Assembly: GCA_034670405.1 (NCBI GenBank)
Contig: JAXDDX010000002.1
Span: 8,556,501 to 8,620,500 of the forward strand
Source: Hoplostethus atlanticus
Lineage: Eukaryota; Chordata; Actinopteri; Trachichthyiformes; Trachichthyidae
Length of the DNA: 64,000 bases
Reading direction: 5' to 3'
Made by a program: the position numbers and the translations under genes. Below, piece by piece: positions 45,421-59,494 of this stretch. Numbering within the stretch: the first letter of the stretch is position 1; the number at the start of each line of letters is the position of its first letter. A model generated the notes under the pieces. That model was not told the origin of the DNA and did not search any database. It saw nothing but the letters and a program-made list of their open reading frames with translations.

Positions 45421-47821
45421 CATTGGACTATCAAAATAAAGTGTTGGTGACTTTATTTAAACTGGCTGGCTGTGTGTATGTTTGCTCAACTTTCCCATCT
45501 CTCTCCTCTCGCTTTCTCTGTTTTTCCCCTCATTCTTTCCCTGTGTCACCTTCTTTTTTACTTTCCCCACCCCTGCAGCCATTCTCTCCTCAGAGCAGCA
45601 AAGGTAATTCTCTGTCCATGGTCCTGAAATAAGGAGCATATAAAAATGGGAAAATGGGAATTAAAATGCCTGTTCAAACATGCTTCAGTATCCTTTTTTC
45701 ACCCCTCCCTCTCTTACTCTCTCCTGTTCCCTACTGTCTCCCTGCTTTCTTTCCTCACATTCGCTCTTGCACTCTCCCTTCCTCTCTCTCACTCGCTGTA
45801 TCACTTGCTCTCTCACTCCCTGTCTGGTTTGCTCCCCTCTCTGCTCCCTTTCTCTCCTTCTCTCTCAGTAAACCTTTTATGGTGCTTTTCATCCAGCGGG
45901 GTTCAGTTCTGAATGGAATGATCTTCTTTCTCCAACTCATGCTCTTCTCCTTTTTCTATCGCTGAAGAATTGCTCTCTGGCATTGGAGAAAAAATAGAGG
46001 CAGGATTAGCCACATTCTCCCCCTTGTGTAAGTACATGGTTTTTCTTCCATTTATGTAGTGGTCAGGAGTGTGTGTGTGTGTGTGGGTCGTGCTCACACA
46101 CGTGCGTATGTGCTTGGATACATAGATGGTGCTGTGCATTCACTGTTGTATTCGATACTACTGTATATTGTATATTGGCACATTTATAGTGGAGAAGTTA
46201 ATGGTTCCTATTACTTACATTGTTAGACAGAGGATGTATACAGTAGATGTCTGCCTGTGGCCCAAAGATTGTCAAAGCTCATTTAGAAGAAAAACTGCAG
46301 TTTTTATGAGATAATGCCTACTTTGAAATAGACTGTAGGATTATTAAGGAAGGAAGGAACATGTGTAGCATGTATAAAATGCTTTAACCATCGATAGTAC
46401 ATTGGAAACGTTAATAGTGAATCAGTTCATTGGATTTATTTGTCTTGTTTTATTCTATATATTTTCCACTGTCTGAACTGTCTGGGCACGGCAGGAGATT
46501 CAAAGTGGAAGACTGAGTGCACGTCATGTTTATGAGTTTATATACCAGTCTATATGACAATAAGTTCCGACATAAATGTGTATAATTTCTTTTTCTTTCA
46601 CAAAATGCAGTAAATTCACGACTTCCGAAATTAATTTTAGTGATTCACCAATCTCATCTGGTACATAATCCAGTCTGTAAACATTCCCTTCCCAGTAAAT
46701 CCCATCATGTGTGCAATACTATTCTCTAAAATGACAGATGGGACACTTATCACTCTCATCTATTAGTTCTACAGTGGCTCTATATTGGATTGTGTGTCCT
46801 TGTTGTTTGTCTTGGATGTAAAAGCTTGTGCAGACACGGGTCGATTTGGTTGTTCAGCTCAATCTCCAATGATGAGAGAGAGACAGAGACAAGCAGATGA
46901 GAGTGAGATTCAGTCTTGTACCATAACAAACACCATAGCCATATTTAGCCAGGTTCTCCACAGAGATCGCAAACACGACAAAAAGCAAGACAAAAAAATG
47001 ATCTGGGTGCTTTGCAATCTCCATCTTTCTTGTTCTCTCATCTTTCTCACCCAGGTTTTCTCTCTTTCTCCCTTGTATATCTCTGGTTTCTGTTGTGAAT
47101 GTAACAGGCTCGTGTCCTTGTGAATTCAAAGCTCTGCTGTCACATACTGGATTTGACCTTTCTGAACTCACACATTCCCTTTATGAACTGCACAGAGCTC
47201 ACATATCCATGCATGCCACCCCCTTCCTCTCTGTCTCTCCTTCTCTCCGAATCTACATTGGTAGTCTGTCTTCCTCATTTCCTCTTATGCTCACAAGACT
47301 TGCAATTCATAAAACCCAGTTTCTTGGTTACCTAACTATTTGTCTATTCCTATATCTCTGCTTGACATTTTCCCTCCCACTTGCATTCTGTCTCCTACGC
47401 TTTCCCCCCCTTTATTCACTTTAACCCTGTTTTTTTTCTTTCTCTTAAATACCATCTCTCTCACTCCCTCTCACTTTCTCCCTCTCTCATCTTATCCTAT
47501 TATGAAACAACACACTGCAAACACTGTCCTTGATAGTTAGCCCAAGCATGTTGAATGGTCTCTAAAATGGCCCATCAGAGGGAGGGAGCTGCCTGGACAG
47601 GACAGTGATGACATTTCCCTCCCCTCCCCTCCCCTCTTATCATGCAGGCACAGGGGGACACATGGGGGACAGAGGACGTTCCTCGCCAAGACCAAACACT
47701 CAAACACACTGACTTCACTGCTCCCGCTGCCCCTGTTACATTTGACACTGAAGTGCGTTAAAGAAAGGCTGCTTGTCTAAGCACAGAGTATTATGATGAA
47801 TGTGTTTTCTGTCCTGCCTGC

Positions 47822-47822
<1 letters not shown>

Positions 47823-47861
<39 letters not shown>

Positions 47862-47875
47862 GTGCACATGTTCAC
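47823..47875 (+). repeat. (GT)n microsatellite
   Basis: About 18 GT units followed by GCGTGTGTGCACATG, in osbp2 intron 2. Confidence 0.9.
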
Positions 47876-50372
47876 TATGATTCTGTGTGCAGTAGTCTAA
47901 GCTACATAATAATGCTTGCTTATTGTGCTTGTACTAGTCTTGCTTTTTGTATATTAGTGTATTTTGGCATCCCCAGTTTTATGAATCTGTAACCTGTGTT
48001 AATCATGACATACAGGCGGTGGACAATGGCAGTGCTCTGTCAAAGCTCTGCAATGTTACAGCCACACTACTACTATTGTGTTTTGTTGTACTGGGATTAG
48101 TGGGATCTGTATAGCTTGAGTGTGACCCCTGAGTTGCTGTATGCTGCATGAAACACAAATCCATTATTAAGGTAGCATTGTGTCCCAGCCAACACACACA
48201 TTTCTCTCTCTGTCACACACACTGTACCTGTTCTGCTTTCTCAGCAGTGAAGAGGGCTAAGAGGTTACTGGAAAGTGAAAACGCTGATGCAGGCAGATCA
48301 TCAAAGAAATACATTTGTTAAATGTCTTGTGAGTCCTTCAGCAAAGATGATGATGGGGAGGTTTTGGTGTACCGGTTTCCTGCAGTTTCTTCCTCCGTAT
48401 TGGATTGCTGTTCCGTGACTTGATCTTGATCAGTTGTCAGATGCAGCTGATTATGCCCTCTTTTCCCCACCGCAGGGCTCAGAGCGTTTTTAGTTCCCAG
48501 ATACTTTGACACAGTGGCCTGGGACCTGCTGTCTACTGTTCCTCTGCCAGGCTTAAGCACAACTCACCGTCCTCTTGTAGATGGTGAAAAATATATTTCC
48601 GATGCTATCAAAGAAATGGTGTTGTACAGGGGAGCCTGTGTTGTGTATATTTTTGTCACCGCCGGTGCTTTCAGTCCCACATCAGAAGGTGTTACTTGAC
48701 AAGTCTTTTTTTTTTTTCACATCAATCTGCTTTTACATCAGTGTTTTCTTGTCACTCTCCGTCAGTGCTTCTATGTGCCTCTCTTGTTGGCAGACCAGAA
48801 GGAGGGCTGAGAGCAGACAGCAGTTTTATTGTGACCCACCTGGCACCCATTCTGGCATCAGCTGGCCCTTCACATTGGGCAACACCAGGCACGGGATTGA
48901 GCAAGACCCTTCTTTTTTTTGTCTTTAAGGCTTTCAGTGCCCCTCTCTCTGTGGTTGAGCCCCTAACACTTTTCAACAATCGATATTTGGCTAATTCCTA
49001 ATATTCGTCAATATTTGTCGTCAACGTTTGTTAGACTAGCTGCCTCAAGAATTCCACCAGGATATGTGACAGGTTTGGCATAATGATGAAGGAAACGGGA
49101 GAAGAGAGATGATATCATACTAGCAGCTGAGGAGGGGGGATGTGGAGCAGGTCTGTAGAGGACTGACGTGAAATTATAGTTCATAACTCCTCTGTACTTC
49201 GCTTTTGCCATGTCCTTTTATTGTGATTTTATTGTTAGTGGTTAAACAATACCAACTACTCACTGTAGTCTAATTTTATCATTGATCATTTGTGTTTAGA
49301 AGATGCCCCCCCTCCCAAGTGTATGTGTGCACTTTACACACAGACATACAGTTTATAAATGACGAGAACACGTATTTGAATTGTCAAGATATTTTTGACA
49401 CAAAGCTTCTGTACAGTAACAACATCAACAGCAACAAAACAGCGACCATACAGATATGGCAATAGGACTTCTTGTCATTTGTCATTGACTGAGTGGCTGC
49501 GTCGCTGTGATGATTCATTGCCACAGCGTATTGAGAGTCAGCTCTAATTGCACTCTGCTGCATGGGGCATTAATATGAAGTGTTGTGTATGTATGTAATT
49601 GCCAAATTATCAAGTCGATACATTGCCCTGAAACTATAAGCCAGTGCAGTTTGAGTTAGGCAGCAATTACTCTTAACGCTAACATTGTGGTTAATTAAAG
49701 ATCTTCAAAGTGAGTTATTCTCACCACAGGAGATCTCATATCCAGCTCATATTTCAGTGGCAATCATGTGAATTATTTTGACTTTCTAACTAGAAACGAA
49801 GCAAAGTTGCCTTTTATTGCTTCTCAGAAAGAAAGAGATGGGTGTGTAGCATAATGCCAGATTGTTCTGGCAACACAAATCAGTAACATTTATATGGCTA
49901 CTGCTGCTATCATTGACCAATTTCTTTTAATTTTCAGAATGTGACCTCTAAAATGTCACCTTAAAATATATTTCCTTCGTTAGAGGATATAGTTTCCTCC
50001 TTTGAACTCAGCCACTGGTTTTATAACTAATGAGCACAGTACTGTTGCCTTCAGACTGTGAGGAGTGTCTGGGTTTCTGCTTCCTAATGCAGTAATTGGC
50101 CTAATGAGATTGTTACTCTTGCTGTTGCTGTCTTTCGTTTGTCTTTTGAACATTTTGAATAGGGTGACTAATTCTCCCCTGAAGTCATGAACAGGGCAAT
50201 GGAGAGTGGAAGTTCTGCTTTACTTTAAGATTTGAAAACAATATGCTGTGATATACTGATCATCACGCTGAGTCTGAGGACATGAAGTGTCAAGTGTGCC
50301 TTGAATTTTTGGAGTGGATGGATCAGATTTGATGGATCAGTTATTATTTACTCTGATATAATATGGACTACA

Positions 50373-50682
50373 TATACTGAGCAAAAATGTAAAAATAACA
50401 CTCGACTATTTGAAAGATTTTATGGAACTGAAGTTCATAAATGGAAACATCAACTGAAAATTATTACACTTTGATTTATTGGTTTCACATCATTTTGGCT
50501 ACAGATATGCCTTGGTTGGTCACAGATGCTTGCAAGATACTGAATTACCTTCAGTATCTGGTGTGACCACCATTTGCTTCATACAGCGCAACGCATAGAA
50601 AGAATCTGGGATTGTTTACTTAAAATCTTGAAAAATGGGAGCAAAAACAAAAGTGTTGCCTTTTAAATTTTTGCTCCGTATA
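50373..50682. mobile_element. MITE with terminal inverted repeats
   Basis: The left end ACTGAGCAAAAATGTAAAAA is matched by the right end, which in reverse complement reads ACGGAGCAAAAATTTAAAAG. Both are flanked by TATA/TA. The inner part has no coding frame. The 310-base size and TA flanks fit a Tc1/mariner-derived MITE of a type common in fish. Confidence 0.75.
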
Positions 50683-52034
50683 TTTGACTTAACAATGACA
50701 AGGCATTTTGACTTTTGAATAAATATACCTAAAACCATAACTGGACTATTACCATGCATGAAGATGGAGATTGTTTCATTGATGACAAGCGTTTCCAGTT
50801 TTCCTGTTTACTTTCCCTTGGAAAATGAACACATCAGTGTTTATTTCAAACTGTACTTCTCTGTGCTCACTTTCATGAGAGGTTTGTTCTCTCCAAGACA
50901 ACCTGAGTAGAACTTTATCCACAAGGACACAAGTATCGACTTGGCAGTCTTCGATTTGATATTTGGCCTGTTTGTTATGAGAGGAAGCCTCAGGAAATGG
51001 ATTTAATTTCAGCCAAGTAAAAACAGCTTTGAAATAAAAATGAGGTTGGTGTTTGATTTAGCTAGAACAGAACAGACAGTGGGAGAGGAGTTGCCATGCT
51101 TGCTTGTTATTCAAGTCACATTGGTAAGGAAGCATCTTCCCCTTTCATGATTGGCTGTTTTTCATTGTCATTAATGCATGTATTCTAAGCCTGGTCCCTT
51201 TAAACTCTTGTCTCAGTGAATTTAACTCTTTGGAGAAAGGATGACCTTTTCATTGCCTAAGTTGACGTGACTACAGCGACATCCTGACTTTGAATCCGGC
51301 CTGCGACCTTTGTTACATGTCATCCCATTCTCTCTCCCAAGCTTTCCTCTCTCTCTCTCTCTTCTGTATCGATCAAATGCAGGCAAAATATGCCAAAATC
51401 ATCTCTCAATCCCTTGGCCAGCTTGTCTAACGCCTCGCGTGACAGAGTAATCACGACATGCGTACTTTAAAACACCATGCTATTTAACACATTAACACGA
51501 ATCACACACTGAAATTGCAAAGCATGGTCTTACACAGGCCTTCTGCATTAGTCATATTAACTAAGCTAAATAGCCTAGTGCTCTTATAAAACACACATAA
51601 TTGCACAGCACTTACAGTATGCAACTGGAATTTCAGATTGTTTGCTTCAACTGTGTTGCAAGTTTTGTCGGGGACACAGCTGCTCTGGACATATGCTTCT
51701 CAGCCATTGTTTACCCAACATTAATAACTCCCATGCACATCCCATTGACCCTGTAAAAGATCACGTGTTCGCAAAGTAACACCTCCTGCACCCACGCACT
51801 GCTCCACTGCCGCTGCAAACACATTTCTGCATTTGTAGGCTATAGAAAAAATAAATAAATACCACAATTCATGCTTGTAAATTTAAAAAAAAAAAATTAA
51901 TCAATATAACCCAAAAATCCTGGCAATTGAGTTGCTTTCCCAACGATCAACAAACATTTTTTTTTAAACCTAATATTTTTCCTCAAGTACCGCTCTTCAA
52001 ACCTTTGCAGTGCTTGACACCGACAAGCACACTA

Positions 52035-52069
<35 letters not shown>
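52035..52069 (+). repeat. (CA)n microsatellite
   Basis: About 17 CA units, followed closely by TGATGTGTGTGGTGTGG, in osbp2 intron 2. Confidence 0.9.
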
Positions 52070-52071
<2 letters not shown>

Positions 52072-54048
52072 GATGTGTGTGGTGTGGTGATACATTGTAG
52101 TCACATATATATGACAGAGGAAATTGACTAAATAATTTTTGTCAAATTATATTATTTGAATATCTTATTTTTTATATTTTTGAAAGTAGTTTCTCTAAGA
52201 TTTTGCATCACATACAGTAGTTTGAAAAAATATTCATTTGGAAGAATATATGTTCAGTATTAAATAAGATATTCAGCACCACGTGGAATTCAAATGCTTT
52301 TCAGAATATACATTTGAATTCTAAAAAATGAAAATGTGTTTGTAGTGTTCATAAAACCATATTCATGGTTACAATGACTGAAGTGAATTCAAACACAAAC
52401 CACATCACACAAGCCTACTGTATTCACCAGCCAGCTTCAGCTCTCTGTGTACTGTGTTAAAGGAAAGCATTGATTAAGGTCAAGTATTATATTAATTGAG
52501 GTTTCATGCTTCATTGCCCTCTTGAACATGCCTCAGGCTATGCTTGTTCTTCACAATGCAACAATCTTTCCCTGTCAGCACTCCCCAGCTCACTTACACT
52601 ATAACAGCCCTCTACATATATTTGCTGTTGTCAGTTATTTCTACAGGATCTTAGGAATCGTGATGTTAAACTAGCTTGATGTGATAGTGGTGCCCTTAGT
52701 CAAGTCACAGTCAGTATATGGTTATGATATGATGGCCACTGTCACACTACACAGACATCTGGCTTGCTTCACAGCGAGCCAGCAAGCCAACATATCAAAC
52801 ACTGAATGTTCTAGGCTGTGCACATGGACTGTATGAAAGTTGCACTTTATATCTTTCCACTTGTCTTGGAATTTACATCCATTTACAAGCATTTTTTGTT
52901 GAAGTGCTAAGCCATCTTTAATCAGTTTTTCTACTACAGGAAGACAGCTGACAGGAGGAAATGGACCCCACCGGGCCGTCATGGGATAGCAACCCATGGC
53001 AGCAGTATCTTGGGCCAGTTGGGCCGGTTGGATACGCCCTTATTAGCTGTAAGCAAACAAAAGAAAATACCCCGAGAGTCTGTGAGAGCAGGAGTGGAAG
53101 AAGACTCTCAGGCAGGTTGCACGGCTTGTCACAGATTCTGTCAGTACTGTGTACTCTGGGAGAGGCACGTAATTCACATAGTAGTGTCATCCTTGAAGAT
53201 TGTGTTTACAAAGCTAAAGATTATTAGCTGACTAGAGCCAGAGACCTGACCACTGTGATAAGACTGGCTCAGAACTATGTGTGCAGTCACATATCGTACA
53301 ATAATTGAGATAATTTACGTCTGGTGTAACATGCTTGTCTACAGAAGCCCACAGCAGTGTAGGGGAGGGGCAGGAGTTGAGGTGGCCAAGGTGACCTTGA
53401 GTAGAGCATGCTGTATGTATGCTGGCAGGCATGTTCGAAATGATCACCTCCCCCTGCTTGGAACAGGAGGGAGCAGAGCAAGCTACAGCGGCCGAGGGCT
53501 ATCTACAGTAAGAACAGTGTCCTGTCGCTAGCTCTACAGTGACCTTGGCCTCTCTACAGGAGAGTTGAGAGTTGAGAATTGAGTGGTCTGACAACTACTG
53601 GTGATTTGCCAGGACCAGAGGATAACAGTGGAGAAATGGATGAATCATATAACACATAATCATATAACACATCCATATAAGATATATCCATATATGACCC
53701 TTCATCCTTGTACCACATTGAGTTAATATTTAATAACCTAATCTTTCTCCCTCATGCCTCACACATAAGCACATTTTTGAAGCAATATATCCTTAATACT
53801 ATCTCTGCCATGACGCTTTCCTGAAATAGTTAACTTATGCCGTCAAGATGGGAAAACAGCAGGAGGTGGGGGGGTTACAAAGAAGCAATGCATTCTGGTC
53901 TTGGTTGTGTGGATGACTGCCGGCTGCTGAGTCCTATCTCCTCTCTGCTTCACTCTCTCTCTCTTGCTCTCTCCCTCCCTCCTCTCCAATCTGCACTGCA
54001 CTGAGAGAAGCATGTGAAGGAGAATTGTAAATGTGCCGAGCTTTGTGA

Positions 54049-54063
54049 ATGTGTGTGTGTGTA

Positions 54064-54106
<43 letters not shown>
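54049..54106 (+). repeat. (GT)n microsatellite, interrupted
   Basis: GT units broken once by ATGCA, upstream of the candidate internal osbp2 first exon. Confidence 0.95.
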
Positions 54107-54107
<1 letters not shown>

Positions 54108-54203
54108 CCGGAAGGAAGGGAAGGAGAGGAGAGGAGAAAGGAGGAGAAAGCAATTGCAAGAGGGAGTGCCTGCCCTGCTCCTCTTATCATTGTGTGTGTG
54201 CCA

Positions 54204-54206
<3 letters not shown>

Positions 54207-54240
<34 letters not shown>
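54207..54240 (+). repeat. (GT)n microsatellite
   Basis: About 17 GT units ending at GCACGCTGC, about 65 bases before the candidate internal first exon. Confidence 0.95.
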
Positions 54241-54242
<2 letters not shown>

Positions 54243-54303
54243 ACGCTGCAATGCTGAATAAGGAAAGTCGCTGCCTCCGCCCCCCCCTCTGTGGGATTAT
54301 GTA

Positions 54304-54460
54304 GTGGGGGATTATGTAGCGGCCCAGGGCAGTGTTGCATCTCTGGGAGCGTGGAGTGGGATCAGGCCTTCAGAGAGTGGGATGAAGGGCCGGGGCTGCT
54401 GGGAGCCAGGGACGGTCCGCTCCTTCTGCAACTCGGGCTGCCTGAGTAAACTCAACCAGG
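54304..54460 (+). CDS. candidate alternative first coding exon of osbp2
   Basis: A GC-richer island in the large intron. An open frame from ATG 54304 (or ATG 54382 in the same frame) reaches a donor, AACCAGG|GTCAGT, at 54460/54461. From 54382 it would encode MKGRGCWEPGTVRSFCNSGC and LSKLNQ. It ends in phase 1 with a G, the same phase and base as osbp2 exon 2, so it could splice to exon 3 in frame and give a form without the PH domain. Mammalian OSBP2 makes such short forms (ORP4S/M). I do not recognise the peptide, so this is inference. Confidence 0.3.
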
Positions 54461-55524
54461 GTCAGTACAGCCTACGTCTACAGCACAGGAGCAGGGGGCT
54501 TTCACACTCCTCTCCATCCGTCCTAGGAGAAACCCGCCTCATCCTGCCATCTTCTCTACATCGCATGTCTGAGAGGTAGCCATCATGTCTCCATCCATCT
54601 CCTCTGTCATCTGTCATCTGTCGCCATGGCTGCTCCGGTCTCTGCAGCCTCCTTCTACACCTCAGCCCTCATACTGTACAGGGAGCACTCTGTCGTCTCT
54701 CTCGCTCTCCTCGCTGCATGCAATCCTATTCTCCAGCCCTGTCTTCTTTCTCCCGAGCTGCTCTCCCTCAGACTCATTTCCTCTCTGCTTTGCGCCTGCT
54801 CCACCTTGCATTTACATATGAATGAATCGGAGCCTGCCAGGCCTGTGTGTTATGTTAGCGAGCCTGGGCATTTGCTGCGTGTGTGTAAGTGTGTGTGTAC
54901 GAGTTCATTGCACCATTGCAAACGGTTAAGTGCAATATCCTGTGCAGACACTAGAACGTGTGAGAGCTGCTTTGAGGATGGGACCAGTTGTAATTATCTG
55001 TATAATCTAGTAGGGACAGAGGGTCAGTAACTAAGGAGCTAGTTTAGTCCACAGATTGATAGGATTTTTGCACTTTCCATTCGTAAGCAATGCTAGGCTA
55101 TATACCTTGTTGACCAAATGTTAAATGATTTATTTTAATACAGAACAAATTATTACTGTCTTACTGCTTAAGGAAGCCTAATAACATCTTATATATTGTA
55201 TCGTTTATGGCCTGTGTATTGTTATGTCGTTACTACTGGAGTAACAATTGAAAACTGTGTTGGCTATCACATTTTCCACTTCTCCGTCTCCATCCCTTTC
55301 TCCATCTTTCCAGCCATCTCACTGCATCCATCCTTTTCTTACCCATGGCAAGGTTACAGAGTGCTGAGTAGAACAGCTGGGTTCTCATGCCCTGGGTTCT
55401 TTGTCTGCTCACTTTGCCTGTTTGTTCAGTGAAATGACTGTGACATAGGAGGTATAGGGACTATATAGGGAGTATATAAGGACTCCGCATGGTAGGCTTG
55501 TATACAAACTCCAAAATATGAAAT

Positions 55525-55615
55525 TATGGTGAAGTTATTTTACTGTGGATCCCCAGGTTGAGTCCTACTTCTTGTTAAGGTCAGTAATCATAACCACTAC
55601 ACCATAGCCCTGGAC
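55525..55615 (-). repeat. degenerate tRNA-derived SINE head
   Basis: In reverse complement it reads GCTATGGTGTAGTGGTTATG and then AAGTAGGACTCAACCTGGGG, a worn A-box/B-box arrangement like the fish tRNA-derived SINE heads elsewhere in the window. Confidence 0.45.
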
Positions 55616-58089
55616 AACATAGATGTAATAGATTGAAATCCACTAAAGGCTATTGTATTATTTTTGCCTTGAACTAACAAGCCTAGCTAATTTGAAGCCT
55701 AGCCTAGTTTTATAGCTTTAGGGGAAAATGCACTCACTGTAAGTATTTTCACTTTTATTTTCAGTTTTACTTTGTCAGTAGTGCACAGAACTTTATAGTG
55801 TATAAACACCTTCAATAAACCAAGTGTGGAAATCCAGCTTCGAACACATAGAAAGCAAAACTACCAATAGTTGGTGCCAAACCCTGGATTTGAAGTTGAC
55901 TAGTGCTGTCAATTAATTGAATCAATTAATTGTGATTACTTTCTTGTTTACTGAAATGGGCAAAAGCTTCATTAATAGCCTCCAACTATACATGCAAACT
56001 TCTTCACCAGCACAACATTGTAGTAACTAAAAAAATCATGCATATATTTATTATTTTTAGAGTTTCATAAAAATAATAAATAATTGGTCTCATTAATTTT
56101 GCCTTGTTAGTGTAGGACCCTGTCTTCACAATGTCTAGCAATGGATAATGGTCTTACTAAATACTAAATACTAAATACTAAATGCCAAGAAACCCCTCCC
56201 AGGCCTGCAAACCCAGGTCCCCAGCACAACAGACGTATACTTATCTAAGTGTGCCACTGCCATTATGTGCATAATGCTGAAAATAATTTATTTTGTACCT
56301 TTTAAAAGCTGGTGTCCTCATATGCTTACTAATTTAAACGTGCAAAAAGGAAAGAAACTTTGCACAAGACTGTCAGTCTATGACGGATCTCAACTTACTT
56401 ATGTCTGCACGGCCATATTTCACAATTTACTGAGTGTGGGCATGTGTGCATGAGTGGCAGCCGCTGCCATTCTTTGCTTGGACATGTAGGACATGTAGAG
56501 TGACTCGGACTCAGACAGTTAGGGACATTTGCTGTTTTAGGCCACCCCCCTGGCAAAGTAGACTCAGGTAATATTATTTCATTCTCTGTCTCTATGGTCA
56601 TATTTTTCAAGAAGTCATTTCACCTCATTGCAATTTTCAATATTGAAACAACTAGCAATGAAAGTTACCGGTGATGACAGGCCAGCTGCTTCTGAACCCC
56701 TGTAGAGGTTATCAAGTGGAAATGTACCAAAATGTAATATCACTGTAAAACATCCATTGCTACCATTACGTCATGTTAGAACAGTGCACCTCTCCAAAGT
56801 CTTTAGCAGTGTTAAAGTTTGATAAGTTACTTAGAGTATCAAAACAGGCCCAAGTTCAGCCCCAAAGTGCAGTGCCAGCACTTTTTTTGATTCTTGCACC
56901 TCAGTCACTTTGAGACAGTCATGTAGGAAAGGCATGAATATTTCTCTCTCTGTTGCTTTGATTTACAGGCCAAGGACACCTGTCAGGCCCTCCTTCCCTC
57001 AAAGCCTGAACAGCTGTGTGTGCATGCAAGTGTGAGAGTGCGTTCAGGTATACTTATCAGACTTGTATACTTTGAATTAAAGCCGCTTGAGCACTTTGTC
57101 TTTCCAAGATGTGGAAAATATTCACTACTTTATTGTTTACATATAGGCTGCATTAGCCATGTAGAGACCACTGCAGATGGCAAATAGTGCGCCTCCAATT
57201 TTGTCTTGTCTGATTCATTGTCTCTGTACAGCAGAACCCTGGTCTGTGGTCCTCCAATGTCCTGGAGCGTCCTGTAACAGTGACCAGGCTCAGTTAGGTT
57301 TCCAAATGTGTAGGCTAAATAATGACCCCTACCTCCAGACTCTGGGAGGTGTGCAGTAGGCGGAGCCATTTCCCTCTCACATTCCACGAGACAGCCTCTG
57401 TGCATCAGCTGGGAATTTATCTACAAAACGTTCACATCTCACCAGCATGTAAAGCTACGGTTTAGCATTCAGCAGACTGTTTTATTGTGTCTTTGCCCTA
57501 GCATGTTATACAATGCAATGTTACTGCATTAAAACGCTTTGCTTAGTTGCTACAGAATACTGCTTTTCTTTTGTCTGCATGCTTCCTGAGAGTGTTCGAT
57601 TGGATACACTGCCAGAGCTGTACTGCAGAGCTTTGGGGACAGTGATGGGTTGCACTGCACAGTTCCTCATTTACTTGTGGAGAGCTGAGCACTGTGTTAC
57701 TGGGTTTAACCTGCCGTCTTCTCCATTTGTCTCCCAGTCATGTATCTCTGGGGAGGCGTGGAGCCAGTTAGCAATTACTGGCGAGGATTACACTCCCTTC
57801 CCCTGGGGCACAGGACACACACTCAATCTTTATCTAGCCTATTCTTTCTGCTCTTTTCACCATACTTCTCATATATTCCCTTTCTCTCCTTCACTCTATC
57901 AACCCACTCACTCACTATCATATATCGGTCTCTTTTCTGTCGGTGCAGTGAGGAGTCTGAAACACTGTGCGAACCACAGGTATAAACTCTGTGCTAAAAA
58001 TAACCTAGTCTCAAGTGAGTAGTGATTGTGATTTGGGATGTGTCTGAATAATTGATTGGGATGTCCATAATCAGCTTTCAAATTTGTAT

Positions 58090-58340
58090 GTTCATTCATT
58101 CATTTTCTGTACCCGCTTATTCCGTTTCCAGGCTTCATTGAGCAGAAGGCAGGGAAATACCCCAGATAGCTCACCGGGCTAACACAGATAGACAGGCAAT
58201 AAGTCACACTCATATATCATTTAGAGCCTCCAGTCCATGTAACCTTTTTGGAATGTGTGAGGAAACCAGAGGACCTGGAGAAAACTCTGGCCCTTCTTGC
58301 TGTGAGGCAACAGTGCTAACCACTGAGCCACTATGCCCCT
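58090..58340 (-). repeat. tRNA-derived SINE, minus orientation
   Basis: In reverse complement the right end reads GGGGCATAGTGGCTCAGTGG and then TTAGCACTGTTGCCTCACAG, the well-known head of a teleost SINE. Its body follows leftward with GAAACCAGAGGACCTGGAGA on the plus strand, and the 3' end is the ATTCATTCATTTTC stretch near 58095. It is moderately diverged. It lies in osbp2 intron 2. Confidence 0.8.
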
Positions 58341-59494
58341 TTCAACCCACAATGTCTGTTGGTAGTTGTTATACATGGGTCGTTAATGGTTTCATTTACA
58401 TGTGAAAAGAAGATTGTGTGAGCTGTGCGAAAATTTCAATGAGGTGAATAAGATTGAAAGTTACATTTTCATTATACAAATGTCAGATGTACTTTTGATT
58501 TGTGATGATTTGTCATGATTTGTAGAAAACGGATTTTGTAAACCATAACAAAGTTTGATAGCGCTCAGGTACAGCGCCCTGAAGCCCCCTGACAGACGTG
58601 ACCTTAATTTGTTTCTTGAAGTCCACAGCGCCGTGGCGACTGTGACATGGTAAAAAGCTGGAAAAGGTTCTGTTATCCTGTTAGAAATGAATGTAAGAGC
58701 TAGATAAAAATAGCCTGAAGTCTTGGGGGTAAATAAATCCTTGAAAAATCGCTTCTTTAAAGCTTGCTTCTAGTCACCTAAGTTGAAATCCCCATGTAGT
58801 GTTCATTCTGAATAGGCCTTTCTGTAGGTTTGAAGATCATATTAATACAGAGGGGACAGTGCTTTTCTCCTGTCCATTGCTGGCTCCTCAAGAAGCATGT
58901 TTCCCTGCCACTGGATGACGTCTTGTGAGCCCCGGGCCTAGCTCCACTGATCTGACAGCATGTCCTCGGGGAGGACTGGAGAGACAGGCCCTGACAGAGA
59001 GATAGCATAGTACAGCCCTGCTCTCTCAATTACATTCTCATTGTCTATTCTCTTTCTTGCTGTCTTGCTCTGTGTCTCTTTCACGCGACACTGAGATGGA
59101 CAGTATGGAAAGAGGAAAGGGCAAAGAAGCTATGTGCATGCTAAGGAAGAAGCTTGATGTGTGTTTAGGTTTTGGAAGGTTGGCTGGTGTTTTTATTTGA
59201 TGGGAGAGAGATGAGATGTTGTGGCTTCATTCAAAAACTGTTTTAGCTCAGCCAGCCACAGATCTGAAGATGCGATGGAGACATAAAATGGTGGGAAATG
59301 GAATCTGTCTTGTATTTCTGTCAATGCAGGGTGTGCTTTGAGGTGGGAGACCGTGTGTGTCGGGGGGAGGGGGGCAGTCCGTCCTTGAGGCATGACTGGT
59401 GTGGTAATAGCCTCCCAGCCTTGCCTTGTGGTGTCGACCTTGCTATGAAAAAGCCATCCATCCACATCCATGGTTGTGAAGGAAGGGGTTGGGG

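Noticed and set aside
55900-55945. TAGTGCTGTCAATTAATTG-like segment as a possible old DNA element end
   Set aside because: Resembles a common vertebrate repeat terminus but I could not find a matching second end, so no element is called.
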